From: Halalkalicoccus sp. CGA53
GTDB lineage: Archaea; Halobacteriota; Halobacteria; Halobacteriales; Halalkalicoccaceae
DNA: 64,000 bases
NCBI RefSeq assembly: GCF_036429475.1
Contig: NZ_CP144125.1
Location: 3,241,521 to 3,305,520, forward strand
Reading direction: 5' to 3'
Positions 35,980 to 44,165 of the stretch are shown here, in pieces. Both the position numbers and the translations under genes were made by a program. Position 1 is the first letter of the stretch. Each line of letters begins with the position of its first letter. A model generated the notes under the pieces. That model worked only from the letters and a program-made list of their open reading frames with translations. It was not told the origin of the DNA and searched no databases.

Positions 35980-36255
35980 TCAGAGCAACTCCCAGGGGAT
36001 GACCTCGACGAGCCACCGTGCGACGATGTACCCGAAAACTGCGAGACCGACCAGGATAATCCACCGAAGCCGTCGTCGCCACTCTGGCGTGACGTTCACC
36101 GGCGCCGTGAGTTCGGTGACGATCAGCAGTCCGATCAGGGAAAGCAGGAAGAACAGCTCTGGCGAGAGGGCGTCGAACAGTGTTAGCAGTACAATGACCG
36201 AGAGCATCCACGCAATTTGGCCATTTAGGAATAGCCGTCGTCGCCGTGTAAGCAT
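35980..36255 (-). CDS. Small membrane protein with three helices
   Basis: A 91-residue protein with helices at LNGQIAWMLSVIVLLTLFDA, LFFLLSLIGLLIVTELTAPV and IILVGLAVFGYIVARWLVEV, joined by a basic loop (PEWRRRLR). It abuts both neighbours by one or two bases, so it belongs to the MoxR operon. No named family is recognised. Confidence 0.75.
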   Translation of the reverse strand: MLTRRRRLFLNGQIAWMLSVIVLLTLFDALSPELFFLLSLIGLLIVTELTAPVNVTPEWRRRLRWIILVGLAVFGYIVARWLVEVIPWELL

Positions 36256-37596
36256 CTATCGGTCCCCCTCCCGCAGGTCGACTGGTCTACCGGTCGAGTC
36301 CTGAGACGGTCCTCGAACGGAGTCGAGGAGACGGGCAGTCCGGCTGTTACGAATCGCGTCGGACATCGTCACCGGTTGTATCCGATCACCATCTTCCTCA
36401 GATTCATTTAGTAAACAGCACCCAAGGAAGAACCCGAGTGCGACCGAGGAGACGCTCAGTCCACCGAGAAAGAGCGATTCGAAGCCCATGAACAGAAAGA
36501 GCGCAACCGTCGACCCGACGACGAACGCAGTCCACACCGACCAGCGCTTTCGGATTCCGTGGGCCAGCGCGTAGGCGAGGGAACCGAGATACAACGATCC
36601 AGCGATGATGCCGGTATTTAGCAGGGCGTGGAGGAAGGAGTTATGTGGACCTGAACTCCGACCGATCTCCGGACCGGGATCGACGAACCCGATTCCCCAG
36701 AGCGGATCCTCGGCAAGCCGTTCGAGATACTGTACCCATCGGTTGACTCGACTCATCAGCGTTGAGTCCATCACATCCGGAATGTGTCCGATACGTATTA
36801 CCGCATACAAGGTGAGAACACCGACACCGAGCCCTCCAACAACCAGCCAGCGGTCGCGTCCGGAGAGTACTATCAGCGACCCAACAGTGAAGCCGAGATA
36901 GGCGGCGTCACCTTCGCTCATAAATAAACCGAGCACGCAGGTTAAGAATGCGAGTGCCCAGAGCAGGCCACCACGCGCCAAGACTGTATAAAGCGCTGCG
37001 AGCGAGACTATCATCATAAACAGACCGTAGCTGTTAGAGTTAGAGAACACCGACCGAGTGTGGATCGGAAACCGCTCGTATCCCATAACGTTCTGACCGA
37101 TCGGAGCAGGGCTCGATCCCATGATCGTAAAAGGATCGCCCTGCGAAACCCGCCAGAGCATCCAGATCCCGAAGAGAGACATGAGAACACCTAAGAGGGT
37201 GAGTCCCATCGCGAACGTCTGTTTTCGGCCTCGGACCAGCCGTGGGAGGACAATTACGGTGGCAAACACCGCAATCGGCGTAACGACGATGTACTCGAAC
37301 AGTTCCGTGTGGGGGGAGTAAAACTGGTAGTGGGCGACCAGCCCCAGCCAGTACCCTCCGATAAGCAGCAGGAAGATCGGATCAGTCCGAAGACGGATGT
37401 CCGTCAATAGAATGGCATATACGATAATGATGAGTAACACCGAAAGAGAGATCAGATATCCTTGGCGTGAAGGAATAAACCACGTGTTTGGAGCGACAGC
37501 GGCCGTGATGGCGAGGACCGCGAGCAACGGATAGTGTAGCGGAACGGTCGGCTGACTCTCGGACCCCCCTCCCCATATCAGTCGAGTACGGTCCAT
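36256..37596 (-). CDS. O-antigen ligase/polymerase-like membrane protein
   Basis: A 446-residue protein with about 11 membrane helices. A long external loop near 170-185 contains GYERFPIHTRSVFSNSNSYG. Another near 310-325 has GRSSGPHNSFLHALLNTGI. The H-N-S-F/L motif after a long loop, with an R-x-x-x-F segment, is typical of WaaL/RfaL and Wzy-like enzymes. They join glycan to a lipid or protein acceptor, or polymerise repeat units, on the outer face. Its place between the MoxR genes and a sugar nucleotidyltransferase ties that cluster to glycan assembly. Confidence 0.8.
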   Translation of the reverse strand: MDRTRLIWGGGSESQPTVPLHYPLLAVLAITAAVAPNTWFIPSRQGYLISLSVLLIIIVYAILLTDIRLRTDPIFLLLIGGYWLGLVAHYQFYSPHTELFEYIVVTPIAVFATVIVLPRLVRGRKQTFAMGLTLLGVLMSLFGIWMLWRVSQGDPFTIMGSSPAPIGQNVMGYERFPIHTRSVFSNSNSYGLFMMIVSLAALYTVLARGGLLWALAFLTCVLGLFMSEGDAAYLGFTVGSLIVLSGRDRWLVVGGLGVGVLTLYAVIRIGHIPDVMDSTLMSRVNRWVQYLERLAEDPLWGIGFVDPGPEIGRSSGPHNSFLHALLNTGIIAGSLYLGSLAYALAHGIRKRWSVWTAFVVGSTVALFLFMGFESLFLGGLSVSSVALGFFLGCCLLNESEEDGDRIQPVTMSDAIRNSRTARLLDSVRGPSQDSTGRPVDLREGDR

Positions 37597-37611
37597 TCTC
37601 CCCCCTACGGC

Positions 37612-38352
37612 TCACGCAGTCTCGGCTGCCTCGACTTCGACCTCGCCGGTGATCCGGCGCTCGGCTTCCTCTCTGTCCTCGGGATAGCCGACGTCGATCC
37701 GCCAGCCGTCGATGCGGATCGCGTCGATCGTCCGGCCCGAGCGGATCAGCAGGTCGATCGCCTCACTGATCTCGTACTCGCCGCGGTTCGAGGGTTGGGT
37801 GAGGTGACACGCGTGGAAGATCGCCGGCGTGAACGTGTAGAAGCCGGTCATCACCAGGTTCGATGGCGGGTCCTCGGGTTTCTCGACGACCTCGATTATC
37901 TCGCCGTACTTGTTCGTCTCACAGACCCCGTACCGATCCGCTTCCTCCCAGGGTACTTCCTCGACGAGGAACGCTGCGTCCGCTCGGTCCTCGTGCTGGC
38001 GTCGAACGACGTCCGCGAGGTTCGCGTCGAAGACGTTGTCACCGAGCATTAGCATGAAGTCGTCGTCGATGTGCTCCTCGACGGTGAGCAACGCGTGTGC
38101 GAGCCCGCTCTGTTCGCGCTGGTGGGCGTAGGTGATCGGCGTGCCCTCGAACTCGTCGCCGTAGTGGTCGATGATGACCTCCTTCTTGTAGCCGACGACG
38201 ACGAGCAGTTCATCCGCGCCGAGTTCGACGAGCTGTTCGAAACAGCGTGTGAGAATCGGCTTCCCGTCTATCTCGACCATACCTTTCGGTTTCTCGTCGG
38301 TCAGCGGTCTCAGTCGCGTTCCCTTCCCAGCGGCAAGGACGACAGCTTTCAT
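37612..38352 (-). CDS. Sugar-1-phosphate nucleotidyltransferase (RmlA/AglF-like)
   Basis: A 246-residue protein from ATG 38352. An upstream in-frame ATG would add an unlikely 19-residue extension. MKAVVLAAGKGTRLRPLTDE and KPKGMVEIDGKPI give the nucleotide-binding signature. DDFMLMLGDNVFDANL carries the sugar/metal site. YGVCETNKYGEIIEVVEKPE and RIDGWRIDVGYPEDREEA complete the fold. It would make UDP- or dTDP-activated sugar for the island's transferases. It is the first gene of the run down to MoxR. AT-rich sequence upstream (38370-38395, CACAAATAAATAATG) could be its promoter. Confidence 0.9.
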   Translation of the reverse strand: MKAVVLAAGKGTRLRPLTDEKPKGMVEIDGKPILTRCFEQLVELGADELLVVVGYKKEVIIDHYGDEFEGTPITYAHQREQSGLAHALLTVEEHIDDDFMLMLGDNVFDANLADVVRRQHEDRADAAFLVEEVPWEEADRYGVCETNKYGEIIEVVEKPEDPPSNLVMTGFYTFTPAIFHACHLTQPSNRGEYEISEAIDLLIRSGRTIDAIRIDGWRIDVGYPEDREEAERRITGEVEVEAAETA

Positions 38353-39024
38353 AGTAGAACGTATCCATCCGCACACAAATAAATAATGACTTCGAAACGA
38401 ATTTTCCACAGGTGACTGTTAGCACAGATCTCCGTTCTGTTTTTTTATGATAACATAGAACGTCGGGGAACAATGTCGGCGCACACCGGCGAGTTTGCAA
38501 TCAACGAGAACTAGATTTTCGGTTATTGGAACGCCGATGCTCAGCCTACCTGGACGGAATTAATAAACTTGTATTAGTTTATATTTTTTACTGTTTTATT
38601 CAGATGAATAGTTACTATTACAGGACGGGGTCGGTTTTTTAGTGCCTCTTTAAATAGATTGGCACCGAAATCGTCACAATTCCTGTCAATAATATAAACA
38701 CCCATTAGTTTATATTCCGAGTACGCGTCCTCGCTGCGGATTTGATCGACGCCGGGCCGTATCTCCTGAGTGAACTAAAAGTCGTTCGTCCTCGATGTCA
38801 AGAGTACGTTGAGCGGAATTACTCTCTTTGGTACCAGATTGGGCATCCCATTCCACGAATCAGAACCGGTGTGAAGTAAAAAAATATGAACGGTTGAAAT
38901 TCAAGGTGGAAGGGAGTGTTCGGGTTTTGGTAACCCAACCCCGAGGTGCCTCAGCACGGACTCGATTGCGTTCATGAACAGGATGTATATTTATATCGCG
39001 GGGGCTTGGATGTCAATAACGAGC
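38353..39024. other. Divergent AT-rich intergenic region separating glycan and catabolic islands
   Basis: About 670 bases without a supported gene. It contains TTTATATTTTTTAC near 38579, ATATAAAC repeats near 38690-38715 and a small inverted repeat GGGTT-N5-AACCC (38922-38936). The TATA-like TATATTTATAT at 38986-38996 lies just before the AtuA-like gene. The inverted repeat could be an operator. Confidence 0.45.
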
Positions 39025-40407
39025 ATGATCACTATCGGTTGTGGATGCGGGAGCGCACTCGACTGGATCGAACCATCGAGTAGACTGATCGAAGAGGGGC
39101 TAGATTACATGATACTCGAGACGATCGGGACGGCCGCTACCTGCCAAGCGGCAAAACGTGCACACGACGGCGGCGTCGGATATCACCCGTATCTGGAGGA
39201 CAGGCTCGAGGTGTTACTCGGACCCGCCGCCGAGCATGGGACGACCATCGTTACGAATGCTGGCATTGTCGATCCGATCGGTGCGGGTCAACTCGCCCGA
39301 CAAGTCGCCGACGACGAGGGAGTCTCCGTGCAGGTGATCTCGATCACCGGCGACGACTGTATGGACCTCATCACGGACGATCCGGATCAGTTCGATACGG
39401 CCTCCAGTGACGCCATCTCCGCCAACGCGTACATCGGTGCGGAGGAAGTCATCGGAGCGCTCGAGCGACTCGATCCGGAGTACGACGCACACGTCGTCAT
39501 CGGCGGTCGGCTCTCGGATCCCGCGCTCGTCGTCGGTCCGCTCGTCCACGAGTTCGGGTGGGCACTCGACGACTGGGACAGGTTGGGACAGGCGACGGTC
39601 ATCGGTCATCTCCTCGAGTGTTCCGCACAGGTGACCGGCGGCTACTTCTGTGACCCGCCGCGGAAGCCAGTCGAGGACCTCTACCGGATCGGGTACCCCT
39701 ACGCGGAGGTGACGGAGGACGGAACCGCGGTCGTGACGAAGCCCGAGGGATCGGGTGGACGTGTGGATCGGCACACAGTACGAGAGCAGCTCTTCTACGA
39801 GGTCCACGATCCCTCCGAGTACGTTCAACCGGACGTGGTCGCCGATTTCACGACCGTCGAACTCGCCGAGGTCGGCGAGGACCGCGTCGAAGTGAGCGGG
39901 GGAACAGGACGCGAGCGGCCGGAGGACCTGAAGGTGCTGATCGGGTCGATCGCGGGCTATCAGTTCGAGAAGTTCATCCCCCTCGGTGGACCGAACGCGG
40001 TCGGACGCGCCGAGGTGATCATAGAGAACGTCGAGAAGCGACTGGAACATATCTTCGAGGTCGATCGCTCACGAATCGATCTCCGGATGGAGATACTCGG
40101 CGTGAACGGCCTCTACGGCGACGCGTACCGCGACGGCTCACGAACCGGTTACACCAACCGGACCGACGAACACGAGGAGGTGATCCTGCGGGTCGCGGGC
40201 AACGCCCCCGAGGAGGAGCTGCTCGATCCGGCACTCCGGACCGTCTCGACCACGCTGCCCGGACCCGGCGGAAGTGGGATCGCGATCCCCTACGCAGCTG
40301 GTGGAATCACCGAGAAGGCGGAGATCGAACCGGTCTATCTCCCGCGAGAGCGAGTGACACGAGGAATCGACTACGTCGAACTAACGAGCCGGAGAACGCG
40401 AGCATGA
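39025..40407 (+). CDS. AtuA-like (DUF1446) protein
   Basis: About 460 residues. The N-terminus MITIGCGCGSALDWIEPSSR and LDYMILETIGTAATCQAAKR match the start of AtuA/DUF1446 proteins. VTNAGIVDPIGAGQLAR, HVVIGGRLSDPALVVGPLVH and AQVTGGYFCDPPRK follow. The family is known from acyclic-terpene use (AtuA) and many uncharacterised acid-degradation clusters. In-frame ATGs at 38974 and 39010 exist. The TATA-like box at 38986-38996 would place transcription starts near 39015-39022, so I prefer 39025, with doubt. The stop overlaps the DUF4387 gene by 4 bases (ATGA). The pair probably forms one enzyme. Confidence 0.8.
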   Translation: MITIGCGCGSALDWIEPSSRLIEEGLDYMILETIGTAATCQAAKRAHDGGVGYHPYLEDRLEVLLGPAAEHGTTIVTNAGIVDPIGAGQLARQVADDEGVSVQVISITGDDCMDLITDDPDQFDTASSDAISANAYIGAEEVIGALERLDPEYDAHVVIGGRLSDPALVVGPLVHEFGWALDDWDRLGQATVIGHLLECSAQVTGGYFCDPPRKPVEDLYRIGYPYAEVTEDGTAVVTKPEGSGGRVDRHTVREQLFYEVHDPSEYVQPDVVADFTTVELAEVGEDRVEVSGGTGRERPEDLKVLIGSIAGYQFEKFIPLGGPNAVGRAEVIIENVEKRLEHIFEVDRSRIDLRMEILGVNGLYGDAYRDGSRTGYTNRTDEHEEVILRVAGNAPEEELLDPALRTVSTTLPGPGGSGIAIPYAAGGITEKAEIEPVYLPRERVTRGIDYVELTSRRTRA

Positions 40408-40763
40408 GAGCAGACGACCGAACTACGAACTGGGAACCGAAACCGATCGACGAAGCCGAGATCCTCTACGATGTCGCTCACGCCCGTGCCGGTAACAAAC
40501 AGGACATCAGCAACGTCACCGTCGTCCCGTACGACGACGCGATCTACGAGGAGCTGGTGGCTATCCTCACGCCGGACCGAGTGAGAGCCCACTTCGCTGG
40601 TATCGTGACGGGGGAGGTAGAGCGCTACTGTATCGAAAACGTCTGCTCGATGAACTTCGTCATGCACGGTGCCCTCGATGGGGGGTGGACGCAGTCGAAC
40701 AGGATCGACAGAAGTGGGAAGACACTGAGCACGTTCATGCTTCGACTTCCGCTCCACGAGTAA
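40404..40763 (+). CDS. DUF4387 / AtuA C-terminal-type partner
   Basis: A 119-residue protein. LYDVAHARAGNKQDISNVTV near 27-46, VRAHFAGIVTGEVERYCIEN and SMNFVMHGALDGGWTQSNRI match the small AtuA-associated domain, which in other organisms is fused to or follows AtuA. It is translationally coupled to the AtuA-like gene. It is probably the second subunit of the same enzyme, acting on a CoA-linked or free acid. The following 228 bases carry only the promoter of the binding-protein gene. Confidence 0.85.
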   Translation: MRADDRTTNWEPKPIDEAEILYDVAHARAGNKQDISNVTVVPYDDAIYEELVAILTPDRVRAHFAGIVTGEVERYCIENVCSMNFVMHGALDGGWTQSNRIDRSGKTLSTFMLRLPLHE

Positions 40764-40991
40764 GGCAGTTCAAAGGAGGGCTTCCGGCGAGAGTCCGTGT
40801 GAGCTGGTGAAACGGGAGTAGCCCGAGAGCGATGTAGGTGAGTTCGGAAATGAGACTCGATCGATTCGGTAGTAGTCACCGAACAGCCATATTATTCGAG
40901 GAGGAACGTGACGAAAATAGGGACAGGGAGCGGGGCATTTCCAATACCTCCCAATAGATTTAAGCCATTGTACTATGAGGTGTGACATGGT

Positions 40992-42065
40992 ATGCCCAAG
41001 CAACTGCCATCGAGAAGGCGATTCCTTGCAGGGACTGCAGGAATCGGTGCTATCGGATTCGCCGGCTGTCTCGGCGACAACGGTGATGACGACGAGGACG
41101 AAGACGACAACGGGAACGGCGACGGCGTAGTCGACATGCGTGTCGGCTCCTCTACATCCGGTTCGACCGTCTACCAGACTTCACAGGCGATCCAGCGCGT
41201 CTTGAACGACCACTCGGACGTCACGAGCTGGGATACGCAGACAACCGGCGGGGACCCAGCCAGCGTCAGGCTCTACGACCAAGGAGAGCTCGAGGCGTAC
41301 GGCCTTCCGAACTTCATCATCAGGCGCGGTATGAATGGCGAAGATCCGTTCGAGGAGGAAAAAGAGGTCCCACACCAGGGGTTCACCTACTTCGAGCGTG
41401 ACGACTTCTTCGTCGCTGTAGACGGCTCCGGAATCGAGACGACGGACGACATGCTCGGACGGGACGTCCACCTGCTTCAGCCAGGCTGGGGGACGCGGGA
41501 ACTGTTCATGGATATCATGGACGAGGATCCCGACCTGAAAGAACAGTTGATCGAGAACGTCGTCGATATCGACGTCGACGACGTCGCAGGAGCGGTCGAG
41601 GAAGGACAGGTCGAGGCGATCCTTGGGTACGGCGCGAATGAGGTGAACCTCCCCGCGTGGTTGGCAGAAGTAGACGCAAGAGCGGACCTCCACGTTGTCG
41701 AGGTGTCCGATAGCTTCCGGCAGGTGTTCGAAGATTCGCCGCATGCACCGTATTTCGAAAAAGACGTTTACGGGTTTGAGCAGGACGTCACGAGTGTGAC
41801 CGACCAGATCGGGGGGTACCAAATCCTCTTCCAGTATATGTTCAGTCCAGACCTCTCGGCTGAATCGGTGTATGAAGTTCTGGACATCTCATACGAGCAC
41901 TATGAGTCCGTTCAAGAAGGACAGCCGGCATTCTTCAATTACGGAGAGGAGCCTGACCGGTTCACTACGGCGATCGAAGGCGACTTCGTCCCGGTCCACG
42001 CCGGTGCGGCCGACTTCTACGAGGAACACGACCTGTGGGAGGACGAGTGGGAGCGCGGTGACTGA
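40992..42065 (+). CDS. TAXI-family TRAP transporter solute-binding lipoprotein
   Basis: A 357-residue protein. A Tat signal (SRRRFLAGTAGIGAIGF) is followed by a lipobox (GFAGCLG, Cys near 26) and an acidic linker (DDDEDEDDNGNGDG) typical of haloarchaeal lipoproteins. MRVGSSTSGSTVYQTSQAIQ matches the TAXI-type ligand-binding fold. VHLLQPGWGTRELFMDIMDE and VEAILGYGANEVNLPAWLAE continue it. It captures an organic acid outside the cell for the fused permease at 49475-51469, about 7.4 kb away. ATTTAAGCC near 40955-40963 is TATA-like. Confidence 0.9.
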   Translation: MPKQLPSRRRFLAGTAGIGAIGFAGCLGDNGDDDEDEDDNGNGDGVVDMRVGSSTSGSTVYQTSQAIQRVLNDHSDVTSWDTQTTGGDPASVRLYDQGELEAYGLPNFIIRRGMNGEDPFEEEKEVPHQGFTYFERDDFFVAVDGSGIETTDDMLGRDVHLLQPGWGTRELFMDIMDEDPDLKEQLIENVVDIDVDDVAGAVEEGQVEAILGYGANEVNLPAWLAEVDARADLHVVEVSDSFRQVFEDSPHAPYFEKDVYGFEQDVTSVTDQIGGYQILFQYMFSPDLSAESVYEVLDISYEHYESVQEGQPAFFNYGEEPDRFTTAIEGDFVPVHAGAADFYEEHDLWEDEWERGD

Positions 42066-42256
42066 CGGGTTAGGTTCCTGACTCAACTAATCCGGGTCGC
42101 TCTATTGTTTCGTTCGTTCGATTAGACTGGATCCGAGATGGTGATACTCAGAATCGCCGATCCTCTCGGAGTGCCCGCGCAAAACCCACTCGATGACAGT
42201 TTCGGGAGTGTACGCGATATGTGACTGAACTCACATCTTCGAGCACGTCAGCCGAC

Positions 42257-42490
42257 TCAAAACTCGAACCAGACGATATCGAGATAGTACGCCAGGCCCC
42301 AGTAAACGAGGAGAACCGTCAGGACGATAGAGAAGAACACTCTCACCAGGGATCCGACCAGTTCCGGATCGTTCGGTGTGAACGCATCGAACTTCCGCCT
42401 TAATGTAACAGAAGTAGCCTCCAGCTGCCGACCCGTTCGAGCAGTAAGATCATCGTCTCCCCTGTTCGAGTCGTCCGAGTTAGACGCCAT
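42257..42490 (-). CDS. 78-residue single-span membrane protein
   Basis: From ATG 42490, 77-78 residues. An acidic N-terminus (MASNSDDSNRGDDDLTARTG), a linker with FTPNDPELVGS and one C-terminal helix (LVRVFFSIVLTVLLVYWGLA) ending YYLDIVWFEF. It converges on the TRAP binding-protein gene. It might be a reduced transporter subunit, but TRAP small subunits usually have four helices. The function is unknown. Confidence 0.6.
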   Translation of the reverse strand: MASNSDDSNRGDDDLTARTGRQLEATSVTLRRKFDAFTPNDPELVGSLVRVFFSIVLTVLLVYWGLAYYLDIVWFEF

Positions 42491-42924
42491 AGTCGGGAGA
42501 TACGCCCGACCGACATAAAAATTCGCCCACGAACTACAGCTGAGCTCTATCAATCCCGGTAGGTATGAGAGCGCTGGCGATACGACCGATCGATGGCCTC
42601 GTCAGTTTCGATGAACGTAGTGAGGTGCTCTCCAGCGATGAGGTAGTCGAACCCTGTTAGACGCTGCGGCACATATCAAAAAGCGGGACACAGAACGCGC
42701 TGATCGAAACCCACGTCCCGAGAAGAGGATCCTCCGCGAACCGCTTTCCTGACGTATCACAGTCGATCGGTTTCCTCGGGTTCGCCACCCTGATCCACGG
42801 TCGTCATCGGACCGTACTGTCCGACTTGAGAGCTACTTTCAGTGAACCTCGGTCTTCATCCGAGCGTGAGGAGGTGGATGCTGTCAGTCGTCTACTCGTC
42901 GTCGCGGTGAGTCGTTGATCGGTT
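42491..42924. other. Intergenic region without a supported gene
   Basis: About 430 GC-rich bases. Minus-strand frames here lack recognisable domains and run into the reading frame of the enolase-superfamily gene. No repeats or hairpins of note. Confidence 0.45.
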
Positions 42925-44091
42925 TCACTCGTACACTCTCCGTCCCGTCTCGCGATCTTCGATCTCCTCCCAGTCGTAGTCGACGCCGAGACCCGGTCCA
43001 TCGGGGACCGAGACCCGTCCCTCGTCGTCGATCGTCTCGAGCATATCGGAGTAGTCGTCGGCGTAGACGGGGGGCTGGGTGTTCTCACAGTCGGGGTGGA
43101 CCAGCGCCACCTCGTAGTAGTTGCTGTTGCGCGTCGCCGCGAGACACTGGCGCTGAGCCGGTCCCGGTGCGTGATACTCGACATCAAGACCGAACCCCTC
43201 GGTGGCACGAGCGATCTTGATCGCACCGGTGATCCCCCCGTCGTACTCCGGATCCGCACGGACGAAGTCGGTCGCCTCCGCCGCGATGAAATCGGTGTGC
43301 GGCTCGAGCCCACGGACGTGCTCGGTCTGTAAGAGCGGGGTATCGATCAGTTGCCGGAGCTTCCGGTGGGCGTGCTGTGAGACGCCCCCGTCCCGATACG
43401 GGTCCTCGTACCAGAGGAACTCCGCCTCGTCACACGCTCGACCTATCTTCAGTGCGTCGGCGAACGTCTCCGGGTTGCACGCCGGATCGAGCATCAAGTC
43501 CATCCGGTCACCTACGCGCTCGCCGACCGCGAGGACCGTCTCGACCGTCTCGTCGGGATCGGTCCAGTCGCCACCCCAGTCGTGGATCTTGAACCCCGGG
43601 TAGCCCATCTCCAGACATTCCTCCGCGAAATCCGCGAACGCCCCCGGTGAGTCCAGCCCGCCGTTCTTATCGCCCTGATAGGTCGAGGCGTAGGCGGGAA
43701 ACGACGTACGGTACGTTCCGAGTAGCTCATGAATGGGGGCGTCTCGATACTTCCCGGCGAGATCCCAAAGCGCGATGTCGAGCGGACCGATCCCCATCCA
43801 GTCGTACTTCCTGAGCGCCCGCTTCATCGCGCTCCAGTGGCGCTCGCGCTCTAAGGGGTTCTTCCCGATCAGGTAGTCGGCGACCATGTTGATCTGTGCT
43901 GCCGCCGGCGAGTTGCCCCCGACGTACTCGCCCGTCACGCCCTCGTCGGTCTCGATCCGGAGCGCGAACAGCCGTCTCTCCTGACTGTTGCCCGGATCGT
44001 ACACGACGCTGAATCCGTTTGGGCTGTACCCGACGTCGGACACCTCGTAGGCGAACTCTATCGACTCAACTCTCGTGATCGTTGGTACCAT
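42925..44091 (-). CDS. Enolase-superfamily (MR/MLE) enzyme 1
   Basis: 388 residues from ATG 44091. The capping domain has ESIEFAYEVSDVGYSPNGFS and the barrel begins near 130. FKIHDWGGDW gives the second-strand Lys-x-His motif. The metal ligands are in LMLDPACNPE, WYEDPYRDGG and TEHVRGLEPH. A late His (VEYHAPGPAQ) may be the general base. It resembles acid-sugar dehydratases or racemases that abstract the proton alpha to a carboxylate. The substrate is unknown. It lies 74 bases downstream of the ThDP-enzyme gene on the same strand. Confidence 0.88.
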   Translation of the reverse strand: MVPTITRVESIEFAYEVSDVGYSPNGFSVVYDPGNSQERRLFALRIETDEGVTGEYVGGNSPAAAQINMVADYLIGKNPLERERHWSAMKRALRKYDWMGIGPLDIALWDLAGKYRDAPIHELLGTYRTSFPAYASTYQGDKNGGLDSPGAFADFAEECLEMGYPGFKIHDWGGDWTDPDETVETVLAVGERVGDRMDLMLDPACNPETFADALKIGRACDEAEFLWYEDPYRDGGVSQHAHRKLRQLIDTPLLQTEHVRGLEPHTDFIAAEATDFVRADPEYDGGITGAIKIARATEGFGLDVEYHAPGPAQRQCLAATRNSNYYEVALVHPDCENTQPPVYADDYSDMLETIDDEGRVSVPDGPGLGVDYDWEEIEDRETGRRVYE

Positions 44092-44165
44092 AGTACACGC
44101 TACCACTCTCGAGAGTCGATAAGAACCTTCGCGTTACGGCGAGGGATACCACCGAGAGCGGGACC

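Noticed and set aside
38905-38945. Inverted repeat GGGTT-N5-AACCC as a transcription terminator
   Set aside because: It is short, has no T-run after it and lies before a gene start. An operator is as likely, so no terminator was called.
42257-42553. TRAP small (DctQ-type) subunit
   Set aside because: It has only one helix and 78 residues, against four helices in DctQ, and the permease at 49475-51469 already appears to be fused.
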